64,000 nt of DNA from Paraburkholderia rhizosphaerae (GTDB lineage: Bacteria; Pseudomonadota; Gammaproteobacteria; Burkholderiales; Burkholderiaceae): assembly GCF_004366595.1 (NCBI RefSeq), contig NZ_SORE01000015.1, forward strand, positions 62,001 to 126,000, read 5' to 3'. Position numbers and translations under genes: made by a program. Below, piece by piece: positions 1-9,916 of the stretch; the stretch's first letter is position 1; each line of letters begins with the position of its first letter. Under the pieces are notes generated by a model. The model was given only the letters and a program-made list of their open reading frames with translations. It ran no database searches and was not told the origin of the DNA.

Positions 1-433
1 GCGCATTGCTGCCCAGCGACAACGACACCTTGCCGCGCGGCAAATCGGCGCCCGCCGATGCGGGCATCGTCAGATCCGGCGCCGGCACACCGCGTTCGCG
101 CCGCAGCGCCTGCGTATAGGGTGCCGGATCGGCGCCAAGCATCTTCGCGTAGCTGCGTATGACGCCAAGCGCGAAGGTCGTATCCGGCAAATGGCCAAGA
201 TCGCCCGCCTCGAGCGCGCGCAGTTTCGTCACCGAGACTTTCAGCCGCGCGGACACATCTTCGATCGACCAGCCTTTTGCTTCGCGCAACTGAGTAAGAC
301 GCGCCCCGACCGATGCAAGCGGCTCGTTGCCCACCTGCACGGCCGGCTGCAGCGCAGCGGGAACGGCTACCGGCGCCGGACGGCCGGCACGTCGATCGGT
401 GTCGTGCGGTTGCGGGTGCTGCGGCTCACTCAT
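1..433 (-). CDS. rodZ: RodZ-like helix-turn-helix protein, N-terminal part (truncated by window edge)
   Basis: Reverse reading from an ATG at 433 gives a protein starting MSEPQHPQPH, cut off at base 1 after about 144 residues. After a proline-rich start there is a Cro-like helix-turn-helix (about residues 40-105: GARLTQLREAKGWSIEDVSA, then KVSVTKLRALEAGD and GVIRSYAKMLG), the pattern of the RodZ/YfgA cytoskeletal family. In that family the cytoplasmic HTH binds MreB and is followed by a membrane helix and a periplasmic domain; those parts lie outside the window. It follows rlmN on the same strand, which matches the ndk-rlmN-rodZ-ispG order of many proteobacteria. A plain HTH regulator is less likely given this context. 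Confidence 0.72.
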   Translation of the reverse strand, partial: MSEPQHPQPHDTDRRAGRPAPVAVPAALQPAVQVGNEPLASVGARLTQLREAKGWSIEDVSARLKVSVTKLRALEAGDLGHLPDTTFALGVIRSYAKMLGADPAPYTQALRRERGVPAPDLTMPASAGADLPRGKVSLSLGSNA

Positions 434-685
434 CCCAAATCCTTTCGCGTCGATTCTTTTTTATACGTTCCGCCTGCGCCGCCAGTGCGAGCCGGAATCG
501 CAAACCGTTTATAACAAAATGTACGACCCTACGTGCAGCTTTGTATGCGGAATCTGCGGCTCGTCGGCAGATTCGCCTGCGACCCTGTCGGCGCGCTTTC
601 AACGTCACGCGCTACGCACACATCAGCTTCACTGCTTTCACCGCAGACTCAATCACAACCGCGCTGTGCTGCGCAGCCACGACGG

Positions 686-1837
686 TCACACGGCGCGGAC
701 TTCGATAACCTTTGCCGCCTTCCCCATACGTTCAGCAAGCCGCGTGCGGTCTTTCACCGCACCGGCCAGCTGGCCGCAGGCAGCGTCGATGTCGTCGCCG
801 CGTGTTTTGCGCACCGTTGTGACGACCCCTGCGTCGATCAACACGTGCGCGAACCGCTTGATCTGTTCCTGTTTCGAGCGAATCAGCCCGGATTCGGGGA
901 ACGGATTGAACGGAATCAGATTGAATTTGCACGGCACGTCGCGCGTCAGCGCGAGTAGTTCGCGCGCCTGTGCCTCGCTGTCGTTGACGCCGTCCAGCAT
1001 GCAATATTCGAAAGTAATGAAATCGCGCGGAGCGACTTTCAGATACCGCTGACATGCCGCCATCAACTCGCGCAGCGGATACTTTTTGTTCAGCGGCACC
1101 AGGCCGTCGCGCAGATCGTCGGTCGGCGCATGCAGCGACACCGCGAGCGCAACCGGCAAATCGGCGCCCAGGCGGTCCATCATCGGCACGACGCCGGACG
1201 TGGACAACGTCACGCGCCGCCGCGACAACCCGTACGCATTGTCGTCCAGCATCAGACGCATCGCGGGAACCACGGCGTCGTAGTTCAGAAGCGGCTCGCC
1301 CATGCCCATCATCACGACATTCGTGACAACCCGCTCGCCCTTGCCGTCACCGCCCGTCGCGCGCCCACCGTCGACACCGAGCGACGCGCGCAGCGCAAAT
1401 TCGGCCATACGCAACTGGCCGATAATTTCGCCAATAGACAAATTACGTGAGAAACCCTGCTTGCCGGTCGAGCAGAACCGGCAGTTCACCGCACAACCCG
1501 CCTGCGACGACACGCACAGCGTGCCGCGCCCTTCTTCTGGAATGAACACGGTTTCAACGGCGTTGCCGTTGCCGACGTCGATCAGCCACTTGCGTGTGCC
1601 GTCGGCGGAAATATGGTCGCTGACGATACCGGGCATCGTGATCGACGCGCGGCTTTTCAGCTTTTCGCGCAGCGACTTCGCGAGATCGGTCATTCCGTCG
1701 AAGTCGGCCGCGTTGTACTGGTGAATCCAGCGCTGCAACTGCTTGGCGCGAAACGGCTTCTCGCCGAGGCTGCCGCAATATGCGACAAGGCCTTCGGCGT
1801 CGAGATCGAGAAGGTTGACGGTGGGACTGCTCGTCAT
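686..1837 (-). CDS. rlmN: 23S rRNA (adenine2503-C2)-methyltransferase RlmN
   Basis: Radical-SAM methyltransferase of 383 residues that methylates C2 of A2503 in 23S rRNA and A37 of some tRNAs, in the cytoplasm. The radical-SAM cluster motif CAVNCRFCSTG (CxxxCxxC) is present, with the family's GMGEPLLN motif and the late catalytic cysteine region (CGQLAG). I chose the ATG at 1837 (MTSSPTVNLL) rather than the one five codons upstream because AGGA lies six bases before it, while the upstream ATG has no ribosome binding site. It lies between ndk and rodZ on the same strand, a common order. A 252-base gap separates it from rodZ. Confidence 0.95.
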   Translation of the reverse strand: MTSSPTVNLLDLDAEGLVAYCGSLGEKPFRAKQLQRWIHQYNAADFDGMTDLAKSLREKLKSRASITMPGIVSDHISADGTRKWLIDVGNGNAVETVFIPEEGRGTLCVSSQAGCAVNCRFCSTGKQGFSRNLSIGEIIGQLRMAEFALRASLGVDGGRATGGDGKGERVVTNVVMMGMGEPLLNYDAVVPAMRLMLDDNAYGLSRRRVTLSTSGVVPMMDRLGADLPVALAVSLHAPTDDLRDGLVPLNKKYPLRELMAACQRYLKVAPRDFITFEYCMLDGVNDSEAQARELLALTRDVPCKFNLIPFNPFPESGLIRSKQEQIKRFAHVLIDAGVVTTVRKTRGDDIDAACGQLAGAVKDRTRLAERMGKAAKVIEVRAV

Positions 1838-1941
1838 ATCGAATCCTGCCATTCAGTGCGAGACCGCGTTCATGCAACAAGCTGCATGAACGCTTCTGCG
1901 TATCGCGCCCGCTCCTGCTGCTTTGTTCCTACATTACGCGC

Positions 1942-2367
1942 TTAGCGCGAGTAAACGTTGACTTCCGGGAAGAAAAACGCGATTTCGACACGCGCCGTTT
2001 CAGCCGCGTCCGAACCGTGCACGGCGTTCGCATCGATGCTGTCGGCGAAATCCGCACGGATCGTGCCCTTCTCGGCCTTTTTCGGGTCCGTCGCACCCAT
2101 CAGATCGCGGTGCTTCAGGATCGCGTTGTCGCCTTCGAGGCATTGCACGACAACCGGGCCGGAAATCATGAATTCGACGAGGTCCTTGAAGAACGGACGC
2201 TCGCGGTGCACGGCATAGAACTTCTCTGCGTCGGCACGCGACAGTTGCACCATCCGCGATGCAATGATCTTCAGGCCCGCGTTTTCGAAACGGGTGTAGA
2301 TCTGGCCGATCACGTTTTTGGCCACAGCATCCGGCTTGATAATCGACAGAGTGCGTTCGATCGCCAT
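1942..2367 (-). CDS. ndk: Nucleoside diphosphate kinase
   Basis: Complete 141-residue NDP kinase, which transfers the gamma phosphate of ATP to NDPs to balance nucleotide pools. It starts MAIERTLSIIKPDAV and carries the active-site motif NAVHGSDAAETA, whose histidine is phosphorylated during the ping-pong reaction. Length and ends fit the family exactly. GGAG lies just before the ATG (TTTTTTGGAGTTTTTATG on the minus strand). It is first in a leftward run with rlmN about 100 bases downstream, so the two may be cotranscribed from the promoter upstream of 2410. Confidence 0.97.
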   Translation of the reverse strand: MAIERTLSIIKPDAVAKNVIGQIYTRFENAGLKIIASRMVQLSRADAEKFYAVHRERPFFKDLVEFMISGPVVVQCLEGDNAILKHRDLMGATDPKKAEKGTIRADFADSIDANAVHGSDAAETARVEIAFFFPEVNVYSR

Positions 2368-2668
2368 AAAAACTCCAAAAAATTAAGAAGTTACAAATTC
2401 AAATGAATCCGCTATTGTAGCATGTTCCAGGGTATGATTGCGATTGAACCCTTACAACATTGAAAGACTCAAAGCAGTGTGCCCACCATTGCTTACAGAA
2501 GTCCCGGCAGCGGCATCGCAATCGGTGCGGCGTGCATTGAAACTCCTGTGCGCCGCGCTTATCTTAGGGTTGGTGGGTCGAGTGACTGGCGGCAAACCCG
2601 CCTGCCGGCACCGTAGAATAGGCATCGCAAACCGCTGAGCAACACTGCGTCTGACGCAAGGAGAAACC
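2368..2668. other. Intergenic region between divergent ndk and BI-1 gene
   Basis: About 300 bases between two divergent genes. It holds the ndk -10 element and, near its right end, AAGGAG before the membrane-protein gene. Short frames here show no recognisable protein. I see no RNA gene. Confidence 0.6.
2414..2419 (-). promoter_or_regulatory. Probable -10 element of ndk promoter
   Basis: The minus strand reads GCTACAATAGCGG here. TACAAT is a good sigma-70 -10 element, 46 bases upstream of the ndk ATG. No clear -35 element is visible, so this rests on one hexamer. Confidence 0.45.
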
Positions 2669-3367
2669 ATGAACGAGTACCCCTATAACTTTGGCCGCGG
2701 CGGCTCCGTCACCACGGCCGAAACACGCAACCGCGTACTGCGCAACACCTACTGGCTGCTCGCGCTGTCGATGGTGCCGACGGTGCTGGGAGCGTGGGTG
2801 GGTGTCGCCACAGGCTTCTCGCTGTTCGCCGCCACCAGCCCCGCGATGAGCATGCTCGCGTTTTTCGCGATCGCGTTCGGCTTCATGTTCGCGATCCAGA
2901 AAACCAAAGACAGCGCAGCCGGCGTATTCGTGCTGCTAGGCTTCACGTTCTTCATGGGCCTGATGCTGTCGCGCCTGCTGAGCTTCATCCTTGGCTTCTC
3001 GAACGGTCCGTCGCTGATCATGCTCGCGTTTGGTGGCACCGGTGTGATCTTTGCGGCAATGGCGACGATCGCCACGGTCAGCAAGCGCGATTTTTCGGGC
3101 CTCGGCAAATGGCTGTTCGTCGGCGTGATCGTGCTGCTGCTCGCGATGGTCGCGAATATGTTCCTGCACCTGCCGGCGTTGATGCTCACCGTGTCGGTGC
3201 TCGCCATCGTAATCTTCTCGGCGTACATGCTGTTTGACGTGCAACGGGTCGTCAATGGCGGTGAAACGAACTACATCACCGCCACGCTTGCAATCTATCT
3301 CGATCTGTACAACGTGTTCGTCAACCTGCTCGCGCTGCTCGGTATCTTCGGCGGCAACCGCAACTGA
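2669..3367 (+). CDS. Bax inhibitor-1/YccA family inner-membrane protein
   Basis: 232 residues with about seven hydrophobic helices (first near residues 25-50, last ending close to the C-terminus) and a soluble N-terminus, the layout of the BI-1/YccA/TMBIM family. E. coli YccA of this family modulates the FtsH membrane protease, and BsYetJ is a pH-sensitive calcium leak channel; which role applies here is unknown. Conserved-looking signatures include MLFDVQRVVNGG near the end and the terminal IYLDLYNVFVNLLALLGIF, typical of the family. AAGGAG precedes the ATG at a good distance. It is a single gene ending in a strong bidirectional terminator. Confidence 0.92.
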   Translation: MNEYPYNFGRGGSVTTAETRNRVLRNTYWLLALSMVPTVLGAWVGVATGFSLFAATSPAMSMLAFFAIAFGFMFAIQKTKDSAAGVFVLLGFTFFMGLMLSRLLSFILGFSNGPSLIMLAFGGTGVIFAAMATIATVSKRDFSGLGKWLFVGVIVLLLAMVANMFLHLPALMLTVSVLAIVIFSAYMLFDVQRVVNGGETNYITATLAIYLDLYNVFVNLLALLGIFGGNRN

Positions 3368-3413
3368 CATCCTGGAAGGCGGCCCGGGCTCAACGCGCCC
3401 GGGCCGGATGATT

Positions 3414-3450
3414 AAAACGCCCGTGACGATTCGTCGTCACGGGCGTTTTT
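3414..3450. terminator. Bidirectional intrinsic terminator
   Basis: Perfect 16-bp stem (AAAACGCCCGTGACGA with its complement) closed by a TTCG tetraloop, with an A-run on the left and a T-run on the right, so it works on both strands. It separates the convergent BI-1 and MBL genes. A second GC stem (GGCCCGGGC, 3381-3405) without a T-run lies just before it. Confidence 0.93.
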
Positions 3451-3479
3451 GCATTCAGGGTCGAAGGACGAACGTGGAT

Positions 3480-4253
3480 CTAGAGCGTCAGCCAGTCGAA
3501 ACCATTGTCTTGCGACGCGACCACAATGTCGGGGGCCGCCGCGCCGAGCACTGCGGCCATCGCCGCCTGCGCCAGTTCCGGCAGATTATTCTGCTGACTC
3601 AGATGCGCCGCGACCAGATGCCGCAAGCGCGACCGGTCGAGCGAAGCGAGGATGTCAGCCGCCGCGTCGTTGTTCAGATGACCATGATTGCCGCCGATGC
3701 GCGCTTTCAATGACGCTGGGTAGCGGCTCCCGGCAAGCATCTGCACATCGTGATTGCACTCGAGCACGAGCGCATCGCAGCCGCTCAATACCGCGCTGAT
3801 GTGCGGTGTCGACGTACCGACGTCGGTCAACACGCCGAGCCGTGCCGCGCCATCCGAAAACACGTACTGCAGCGGCTCGCGCGCGTCATGAGGAACCGTA
3901 TAAGGGAGCACGCTGAGGTCGCCGATCGCGACCGGCTCGTCGCCCCACAGCACGCGCAACTCGACGTCGGCGTCGTCGGCGCCGACCGCGCGAGCCGTAC
4001 CCCAGCTCATATACAAAGGAACCGACCACTTGCGCGCCAGCGTCAACGCGCTGCCGATATGATCACTATGCTCGTGCGTGATGACGATGGCGGAAAACGG
4101 GGCGGCGTCGAGACCCGCCCGCCCCAGCCGCCGCTCCACTTCCTTCGCTGAAAAACCGCAATCGAGCAGAATGCGGGTAGTCGTTGTGCCGCTGTGGGCC
4201 TCGACGACAAGAGCATTGCCCTCGCTGCCGCTGCCCAGACTGGCGAACCGCAC
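3480..4253 (-). CDS. MBL-fold metallo-hydrolase (YycJ/VicX-like)
   Basis: 257-residue metallo-beta-lactamase-fold protein with the metal-binding signature THEHSDHIG near residue 60 and further ligands in VPHDA, LECNHD and AAHLSQQNN. The N-terminal MRFASLGSGSEGNALVV is typical of the YycJ/VicX group, some members of which act as exonucleases; the substrate here is not known. The start codon at 4253 is GTG. It begins 7 bases after the bamC stop, so it is almost surely cotranscribed with bamC, but no shared pathway is evident. It ends at the bidirectional terminator near 3.4 kb. Confidence 0.88.
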   Translation of the reverse strand: MRFASLGSGSEGNALVVEAHSGTTTTRILLDCGFSAKEVERRLGRAGLDAAPFSAIVITHEHSDHIGSALTLARKWSVPLYMSWGTARAVGADDADVELRVLWGDEPVAIGDLSVLPYTVPHDAREPLQYVFSDGAARLGVLTDVGTSTPHISAVLSGCDALVLECNHDVQMLAGSRYPASLKARIGGNHGHLNNDAAADILASLDRSRLRHLVAAHLSQQNNLPELAQAAMAAVLGAAAPDIVVASQDNGFDWLTL

Positions 4254-4260
4254 GGCCGCG

Positions 4261-5385
4261 TTAGTTCAGCTGTGCATGCAGCAGCGACACGATGCGCTGC
4301 GCGTCCGACGACGTATCGACTTGACCATTCGCGTCGACCACCGCCACCTGCGTCAATGCGTCGCCCTTCGGGCGGACGTTCACGAGGAATTCCGGGCTCG
4401 GCTTCTTCGAGTTGCTGCTAAAGAACTTGCCGAACAACCCTTCGCGCTTCACTTCCTGCAACGAATCCGCATAGCGAACGTAGTAAATGCCCTTCTCGCG
4501 ATCGCGATTGTCGACAGTGAAGTTGGTGCGGTCGAGAGCGAGACCGACACGCAGCCACGCGCGATCGAACGATTCCGGCAAATCGAGCGTCGTTTCGCCC
4601 GCCAGTTGCGCGCTTGCCGCGGCCGGGCGCGCGTCGGTAATCAGCTGCTTCGACTGTGCGTCGGTCAGGCCGAACTTCTGCATCAGCTTCGACAGGAATG
4701 CCGCTTCGAGCGCCGGATCGCGCGGCCGCTCGACCCATTTCGACCCGGTCTTGTCCTGCCCGGTCAGCACTTCTTCCATCGAGCTGTGGGTGATCGAGAT
4801 ATCGGTCGCGCCATTCGCATCGCGCGAAATCAGCGTGCGGAAGCTGTCACGCGTGCCCGACGAGTAAGCGAAATCGATCACACGGCCGATCGTGCGGCGG
4901 AACCAGTCATCCGGAATATTCGCGCGGTTTTCGGCCCAGTCGGTCGTCATGATGCCGGTGGCCGGCGCGTTCGTTTTCAGCGAGAAACCGTTTTCCTGCC
5001 AGAACTCCTGCAGTTGCGGCCACAACTGATCGGGCGTGCGTCCGTCGACGACGAGCCAGCGGCGATCGCCATCGCGCTCGATGTGCATGCCGAGCGGATC
5101 CTGCGCGCTCGGCACGCCTTCAGTCAGATTGCCGGCTTCGGTCTTCGCGCGCTGCGGCGCGCCGCCGAGCGCGGTGCCGACCGGCGGTGCCTCATAACGC
5201 TGATCGATCTGCGCGGAGGTCAGGTCGCTCGGCACCGCGAGCGGCGGCGCGCTCGGCGTGTCCTTATAGTTGACCCGGTCCGTGGCAAGCATGTCGTTCA
5301 GCGACTCGCAGCCGGCCAGCGCCGACACCGCAAGCGTCAACGCCGCCAGGCGCGTTGCGTGGAGGGAGAAAGCGGAACGTTTCAT
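4261..5385 (-). CDS. bamC: Outer-membrane assembly lipoprotein BamC
   Basis: 374-residue precursor with a lipoprotein signal peptide ending LALTLAVSALAGCESL-type (lipobox LAGC, Cys about residue 25 from MKRSAF). It is followed by a long unstructured segment rich in P and A and then two helix-grip domains (about residues 95-220 and 245-370), the BamC layout. BamC is an accessory lipoprotein of the BAM complex that inserts beta-barrel proteins into the outer membrane. The ATG at 5385 was chosen because AAGGA lies before it and the signal peptide begins there; an upstream in-frame start would put 45 non-signal residues first. It follows dapA, the conserved dapA-bamC (nlpB) arrangement. Confidence 0.92.
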   Translation of the reverse strand: MKRSAFSLHATRLAALTLAVSALAGCESLNDMLATDRVNYKDTPSAPPLAVPSDLTSAQIDQRYEAPPVGTALGGAPQRAKTEAGNLTEGVPSAQDPLGMHIERDGDRRWLVVDGRTPDQLWPQLQEFWQENGFSLKTNAPATGIMTTDWAENRANIPDDWFRRTIGRVIDFAYSSGTRDSFRTLISRDANGATDISITHSSMEEVLTGQDKTGSKWVERPRDPALEAAFLSKLMQKFGLTDAQSKQLITDARPAAASAQLAGETTLDLPESFDRAWLRVGLALDRTNFTVDNRDREKGIYYVRYADSLQEVKREGLFGKFFSSNSKKPSPEFLVNVRPKGDALTQVAVVDANGQVDTSSDAQRIVSLLHAQLN

Positions 5386-5549
5386 GAGGTCCTTCGTGAA
5401 GCTGGAACGCGCTGCCTGGTTCGGTGCCCGAACGTGGGCGTGATCGTCGTGGTTAAACAAGATGCCGGGTCTTCCGGTATCACAATGGCCGGGAGCGACC
5501 GGCATCGCGAGTCTGCGCATTGCGCGGCACGACTCGCGACAGGTCCGCT

Positions 5550-6488
<939 letters not shown>

Positions 6489-6519
6489 TGAACTCGATGA
6501 ATTTGCTGGATAATTTGCA

Positions 6520-6525
6520 ATTGTA
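6520..6525 (-). promoter_or_regulatory. Probable -10 element of dapA promoter
   Basis: The minus strand reads CCGCTACAATTGC, giving a TACAAT -10 hexamer 31 bases before the dapA ATG. It lies just upstream of the methyltransferase stop, so dapA probably has its own promoter despite the tight spacing. No convincing -35 was found. Confidence 0.5.
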
Positions 6526-6530
6526 GCGGA

Positions 6531-7169
6531 TTAACCGGCCAAATCGTAACGCGGGGGAACGAGAAGATTGGACTCAAAAGCAACACTTTCCGGTTCCCGT
6601 GGCCGCGCGTCCGATGACTCCCTGACTGCGCAGATGCGCTGGACGAACGCGGGACGCGGATCGGCGAGAAAACCGTCCTGATACGCGACCACACGCAAAG
6701 GCCCGCGCACCGCGTCGAGCAGCTCACCGGGTTTCAGCAGAAAATCGGGGTTCGATGGTTTGCCGACCGTCTCGTTGCCGTGCGCGAAGGTTTCGTAGAT
6801 CAGTACGCCGCCCGGCGCAAGTGCGCGCAGTAATTGCGGAAACAGCGGCCGGTGCAGGTAATTGGTCACAATAACCGCGGCAAACCTCGCATCATCGGCG
6901 AGCGGCCACGCGGCGTTTTCGATATCCGCGGCGACGGTCGCGATGTTCGGCTCGCCGCACATCGTCGCAATCGCGGCGACATCGCGATCGATCGCGGTAA
7001 CCGGATGACCGCGCGCCGCGAACCAGCGCGCATGGCGCCCGGCTCCCGACGCGACATCAAGCACCGCGCCGCCTGGCGCGACCAGATGGGCCCAGCACCG
7101 CACCCAGCGGGACGCCTCCGCGAGACCATGCGGCACGCGCCCGCCCGCCGGTTCCCCGTTCACACTCAT
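6531..7169 (-). CDS. Class I SAM-dependent methyltransferase
   Basis: 212 residues from the ATG at 7169 (MSVNGEPAGG). The Rossmann SAM-binding motif I is VLDVASGAGRHARWFAARG, followed by VTAIDRD (motif post I) and later LAPGGVLIYETFAHGNE. The substrate cannot be read from sequence; in betaproteobacteria similar small proteins are annotated only as methyltransferases, and some resemble TehB-type enzymes. It begins 31 bases after the trpS stop and is probably cotranscribed with it. An in-frame start further upstream would overlap trpS and adds low-complexity arginine-rich residues, so I rejected it. Confidence 0.82.
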   Translation of the reverse strand: MSVNGEPAGGRVPHGLAEASRWVRCWAHLVAPGGAVLDVASGAGRHARWFAARGHPVTAIDRDVAAIATMCGEPNIATVAADIENAAWPLADDARFAAVIVTNYLHRPLFPQLLRALAPGGVLIYETFAHGNETVGKPSNPDFLLKPGELLDAVRGPLRVVAYQDGFLADPRPAFVQRICAVRESSDARPREPESVAFESNLLVPPRYDLAG

Positions 7170-7200
7170 ACCGGCCCCGCCGACGAAGAACACGCGAACA

Positions 7201-8403
7201 TCAGTTGTACGACAGCCCCATCGCCTCGCGCACATCGCGCATCGTCTCGGTCGCGAAACGGCGTGCCTTGTCGCAGCCATCCGCAACGATCGCGCGCAGC
7301 AGCGATGGATCGTCCATATATTTCTGCGCGCGTTCGAGCATCGGCTGCTGTTCGCGCAGAATGCCTTCGATCACCGGCTGCTTGCATTCGAGACAACCGA
7401 TGCCCGCCGAGCGGCAACCCTTCTGCACCCATTCGTGTGTCGCTTCGTCGGTGTAGACCTGGTGCAGCTGCCACACCGGGCACTTATCCGGATCGCCCGG
7501 ATCGGTGCGGCGCACGCGAGCCGGATCGGTCGGCATCGTGCGGACCTTTTTCGTGATGGTTTCCGCGTCTTCACGCAGGCCGATCGTGTTGCCATACGAC
7601 TTCGACATCTTCTGTCCGTCGAGGCCAGGCATCCTCGACGCTTCGGTCAACATCGCCTGCGGTTCGACGAGAATGATCTTGCGCGAGCCTTCGAGATAGC
7701 CGAACAGGCGCTCGCGGTCGCTCATCGACAGGCTTTGCGACTCCTGCAGCATCGCTTGCGCTTTCTGCAGCGCTTCATCGTCGCCTTCCTGCTGATATGC
7801 GTTGCGCAGTTCGTGATACAGCTTCGCGCGCTTGCCGCCAAGCTTCTTCGCGGCCTCCGTCGCCTTCTCTTCGAAGCCCGGCTCGCGACCGTACAGATAG
7901 TTGAAGCGGCGCGCGATTTCGCGCGTCATTTCGACGTGCGGCACCTGGTCTTCGCCGACCGGCACGAGCGAGCCGCGATACAGCAGAATGTCCGCCGCCA
8001 TCAGCACCGGATAGCCGAGAAAACCGTAGGTCGACAGGTCTTTATCCTTCAGTTTCTCCATTTGCTCCTTATAGGTCGGCACGCGTTCGAGCCAACCGAG
8101 CGGTGTGCTCATGCCGAGCAGCAGCGCGAGTTCCGCGTGTTCCGGCACCCGGCTTTGAATGAACAGCGTTGCCTGCGCCGGGTCGATACCCGATGCGAGC
8201 CAGTCGATCAGCACTTCCCAGACGTTCTTCTCGATCACCTCGGGCGTTTCGTAGTGCGTCGTCAGCGCGTGCCAGTCGACAACACAGAAAAAACACGGGT
8301 ATTCGGACTGCAGACGCACCCAGTTTTTCAGTACGCCGTGGTAGTGGCCGAGGTGCAGCGAGCCGGTTGGCCGCATGCCGGAGAAGATTCGGTCTGGGTA
8401 CAT
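7201..8403 (-). CDS. trpS: Tryptophanyl-tRNA synthetase
   Basis: 400-residue class I aminoacyl-tRNA synthetase that charges tRNA-Trp. The HIGH-like motif is GSLHLGHYHG near residue 14 and the KMSKS motif is GQKMSKSYGN near residue 265. It is longer than the 330-residue E. coli form, with an inserted segment rich in lysine and glutamate between about residues 170 and 225 that is common in betaproteobacterial enzymes. The start ATG at 8403 is 7 bases after the stop of the site-2 protease gene, suggesting one transcript. Confidence 0.96.
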   Translation of the reverse strand: MYPDRIFSGMRPTGSLHLGHYHGVLKNWVRLQSEYPCFFCVVDWHALTTHYETPEVIEKNVWEVLIDWLASGIDPAQATLFIQSRVPEHAELALLLGMSTPLGWLERVPTYKEQMEKLKDKDLSTYGFLGYPVLMAADILLYRGSLVPVGEDQVPHVEMTREIARRFNYLYGREPGFEEKATEAAKKLGGKRAKLYHELRNAYQQEGDDEALQKAQAMLQESQSLSMSDRERLFGYLEGSRKIILVEPQAMLTEASRMPGLDGQKMSKSYGNTIGLREDAETITKKVRTMPTDPARVRRTDPGDPDKCPVWQLHQVYTDEATHEWVQKGCRSAGIGCLECKQPVIEGILREQQPMLERAQKYMDDPSLLRAIVADGCDKARRFATETMRDVREAMGLSYN

Positions 8404-8410
8404 GGTTTGA

Positions 8411-9073
8411 TCAGAATAGCGAAACGAGGGGGGTCAAGATGGCGGTCACGGCATCGTAGCCGAGACTGACGAGCGGCCGCAGCCAGAATTTCGTCAGCGT
8501 GCCGGTCAACACGAGCGCCATCACGATGAAAAAGCCGTACGGTTCGAGGCGCGCCAGCGCGATCGCCGGACGCGTCGGCAACAGCGCCGTCAGCACGCGG
8601 CCGCCGTCGAGCGGCGGTAGCGGGAACAGGTTTAACACGCCTAGCACCAGATTGATGCCGACGCCGGCCGCTGCCATCCGGTTGAAAAACGGTTCGTCGA
8701 CGCTGAACGCGGCGAGCGCGACGCCGAACACGCCCCAGACGAGCGCCTGGATGAAATTGCACAGCGGCCCGGCCAGCGCGACCCACAGCGAACCCCAGCG
8801 CGGATTGCGCAGATTGCCGAACGCGACCGGCACCGGCTTCGCATAGCCGAACATAAACGCGCCGCTCGTTGCGAAGTAAAGCAGCAGCGGGATCGCGATC
8901 GTGCCGAGCGGGTCGATGTGGCGCATCGGATTGAACGACACGCGGCCAAGCACGTAAGCGGTGTTGTCGCCGAGCATGCGTGCGACGTAACCGTGAGCAG
9001 CCTCGTGCAAAGTGATCGCAAAAACGACCGGCAGCGCGTAGACGACGATTGTTTGTATCAGGGAAGCATTCAT
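8411..9073 (-). CDS. Site-2 protease family (M50) membrane metalloprotease
   Basis: 220 residues, mostly hydrophobic, with the zinc motif HEAAH in the first membrane helix (about residues 22-26) and the second motif FPLPPLDGGRVL, where the Asp is the third ligand. This is the short site-2 protease form without PDZ domain. Family members cut membrane proteins inside the bilayer; the substrate is unknown. A TACAAT -10 hexamer lies only nine bases before the ATG, so the mRNA may have almost no leader. It is followed by trpS after 7 bases. Confidence 0.9.
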   Translation of the reverse strand: MNASLIQTIVVYALPVVFAITLHEAAHGYVARMLGDNTAYVLGRVSFNPMRHIDPLGTIAIPLLLYFATSGAFMFGYAKPVPVAFGNLRNPRWGSLWVALAGPLCNFIQALVWGVFGVALAAFSVDEPFFNRMAAAGVGINLVLGVLNLFPLPPLDGGRVLTALLPTRPAIALARLEPYGFFIVMALVLTGTLTKFWLRPLVSLGYDAVTAILTPLVSLF

Positions 9074-9082
9074 AGCGCGGCT

Positions 9083-9088
9083 ATTGTA
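9083..9088 (-). promoter_or_regulatory. -10 element placed for a leaderless or near-leaderless transcript
   Basis: The minus strand reads GTTACAATAGCCGCGCTATG: a TACAAT hexamer ends nine bases before the M50 protease start codon, and there is no Shine-Dalgarno sequence. The transcript would start at or within a few bases of the ATG. Confidence 0.45.
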
Positions 9089-9211
9089 ACAACGCGGATG
9101 CCCGCGTCTGTCCGGTTTGCGTGATCACATTCGAATTATCCGCAGTCATCGCCGCTTATCGTTGTGATGGTTTGTCATGGGCTGTGTTTCAGGACTGCGT
9201 TCGCGCCCGCT

Positions 9212-9847
9212 TCAGGCCGGCTGTTCAAGGCCGAACGGCGCGAGGCTGCCGCGGCCGGCGCGCACCAGCACCGGTTCCTCGCCGGTCAGGTCGATCACGG
9301 TCGACGGCTCGCACGGGCATGCGCCGCCATCGATCACGAGATCGACCTGCTTTTCGAGGCGCACGCGAATCTCTTCCGGATCGTTCAGCGGCCGCGTTTC
9401 GCCGGGCATGATCAGCGTCGTGCCGAGCAGCGGCTGGCCGAGCTCTTCGAGCAGCGCCAGCGTAATCGCGTGATCGGGCACGCGCAGGCCAATCGTCTTG
9501 CGGGATGGATGCGACAGGCGACGCGGCACTTCCTTGGTCGCTTCGAGCACGAATACGTAGGGGCCCGGCGTCACCGATTTGATCAACCGGTACTGGCGGT
9601 TATCGACCATCGCGAAGCTCGCGAGCTCCGACAGGTCGCGCACCAGCAGCGACAGTAGCGCCTTTTCGTCGAGGCCACGGATACGGCGCAAGCGTTCGGC
9701 CGCGTGTTTGTCGTCAAGACGACAGCCGAGTGCGTAGCTCGAATCGGTCGGCAGCGCGACCAGCCCGCCGCCGCAGACGATCTGCGCGGCCTGCTTGACG
9801 AGGCGCGGCTGCGGATTGTCTGGATGGAGCCGGAAGTATTGGGACAT
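9212..9847 (-). CDS. yciO: YciO-type Sua5/YrdC domain protein
   Basis: 211-residue single YrdC domain beginning MSQYFRLHPDNPQPRLVKQA. The family core is visible in GGLVALPTDSSYALGC and in the SVTPGPYVFVLEAT and RVPDHAITLALLEELGQPL segments. YrdC/Sua5 proteins make threonylcarbamoyl-AMP for the t6A modification of tRNA; YciO is a paralogue whose activity is weaker and less clear. The ATG at 9847 fits homologue N-termini better than the one 19 codons upstream. It sits directly after rnm (yciV), the same pairing as yciV-yciO in E. coli. Confidence 0.9.
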   Translation of the reverse strand: MSQYFRLHPDNPQPRLVKQAAQIVCGGGLVALPTDSSYALGCRLDDKHAAERLRRIRGLDEKALLSLLVRDLSELASFAMVDNRQYRLIKSVTPGPYVFVLEATKEVPRRLSHPSRKTIGLRVPDHAITLALLEELGQPLLGTTLIMPGETRPLNDPEEIRVRLEKQVDLVIDGGACPCEPSTVIDLTGEEPVLVRAGRGSLAPFGLEQPA

Positions 9848-9916
9848 GGTGGCGGGCGGTTCCGAAAGCGGGTAGTCCGGACGGTCACGCACGGTGCGTG
9901 CCATCCGGCGCGGACT

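Noticed and set aside
434..685. Possible pilF-type gene missing between rlmN and rodZ
   Set aside because: Pseudomonas has pilF here, but many proteobacteria (for example E. coli) do not, so its absence is not remarkable. The 60-residue frame in the gap shows no TPR pattern.
3381..3405. GC-rich hairpin before the 3.4-kb terminator
   Set aside because: No T-run follows; not counted as a second terminator.
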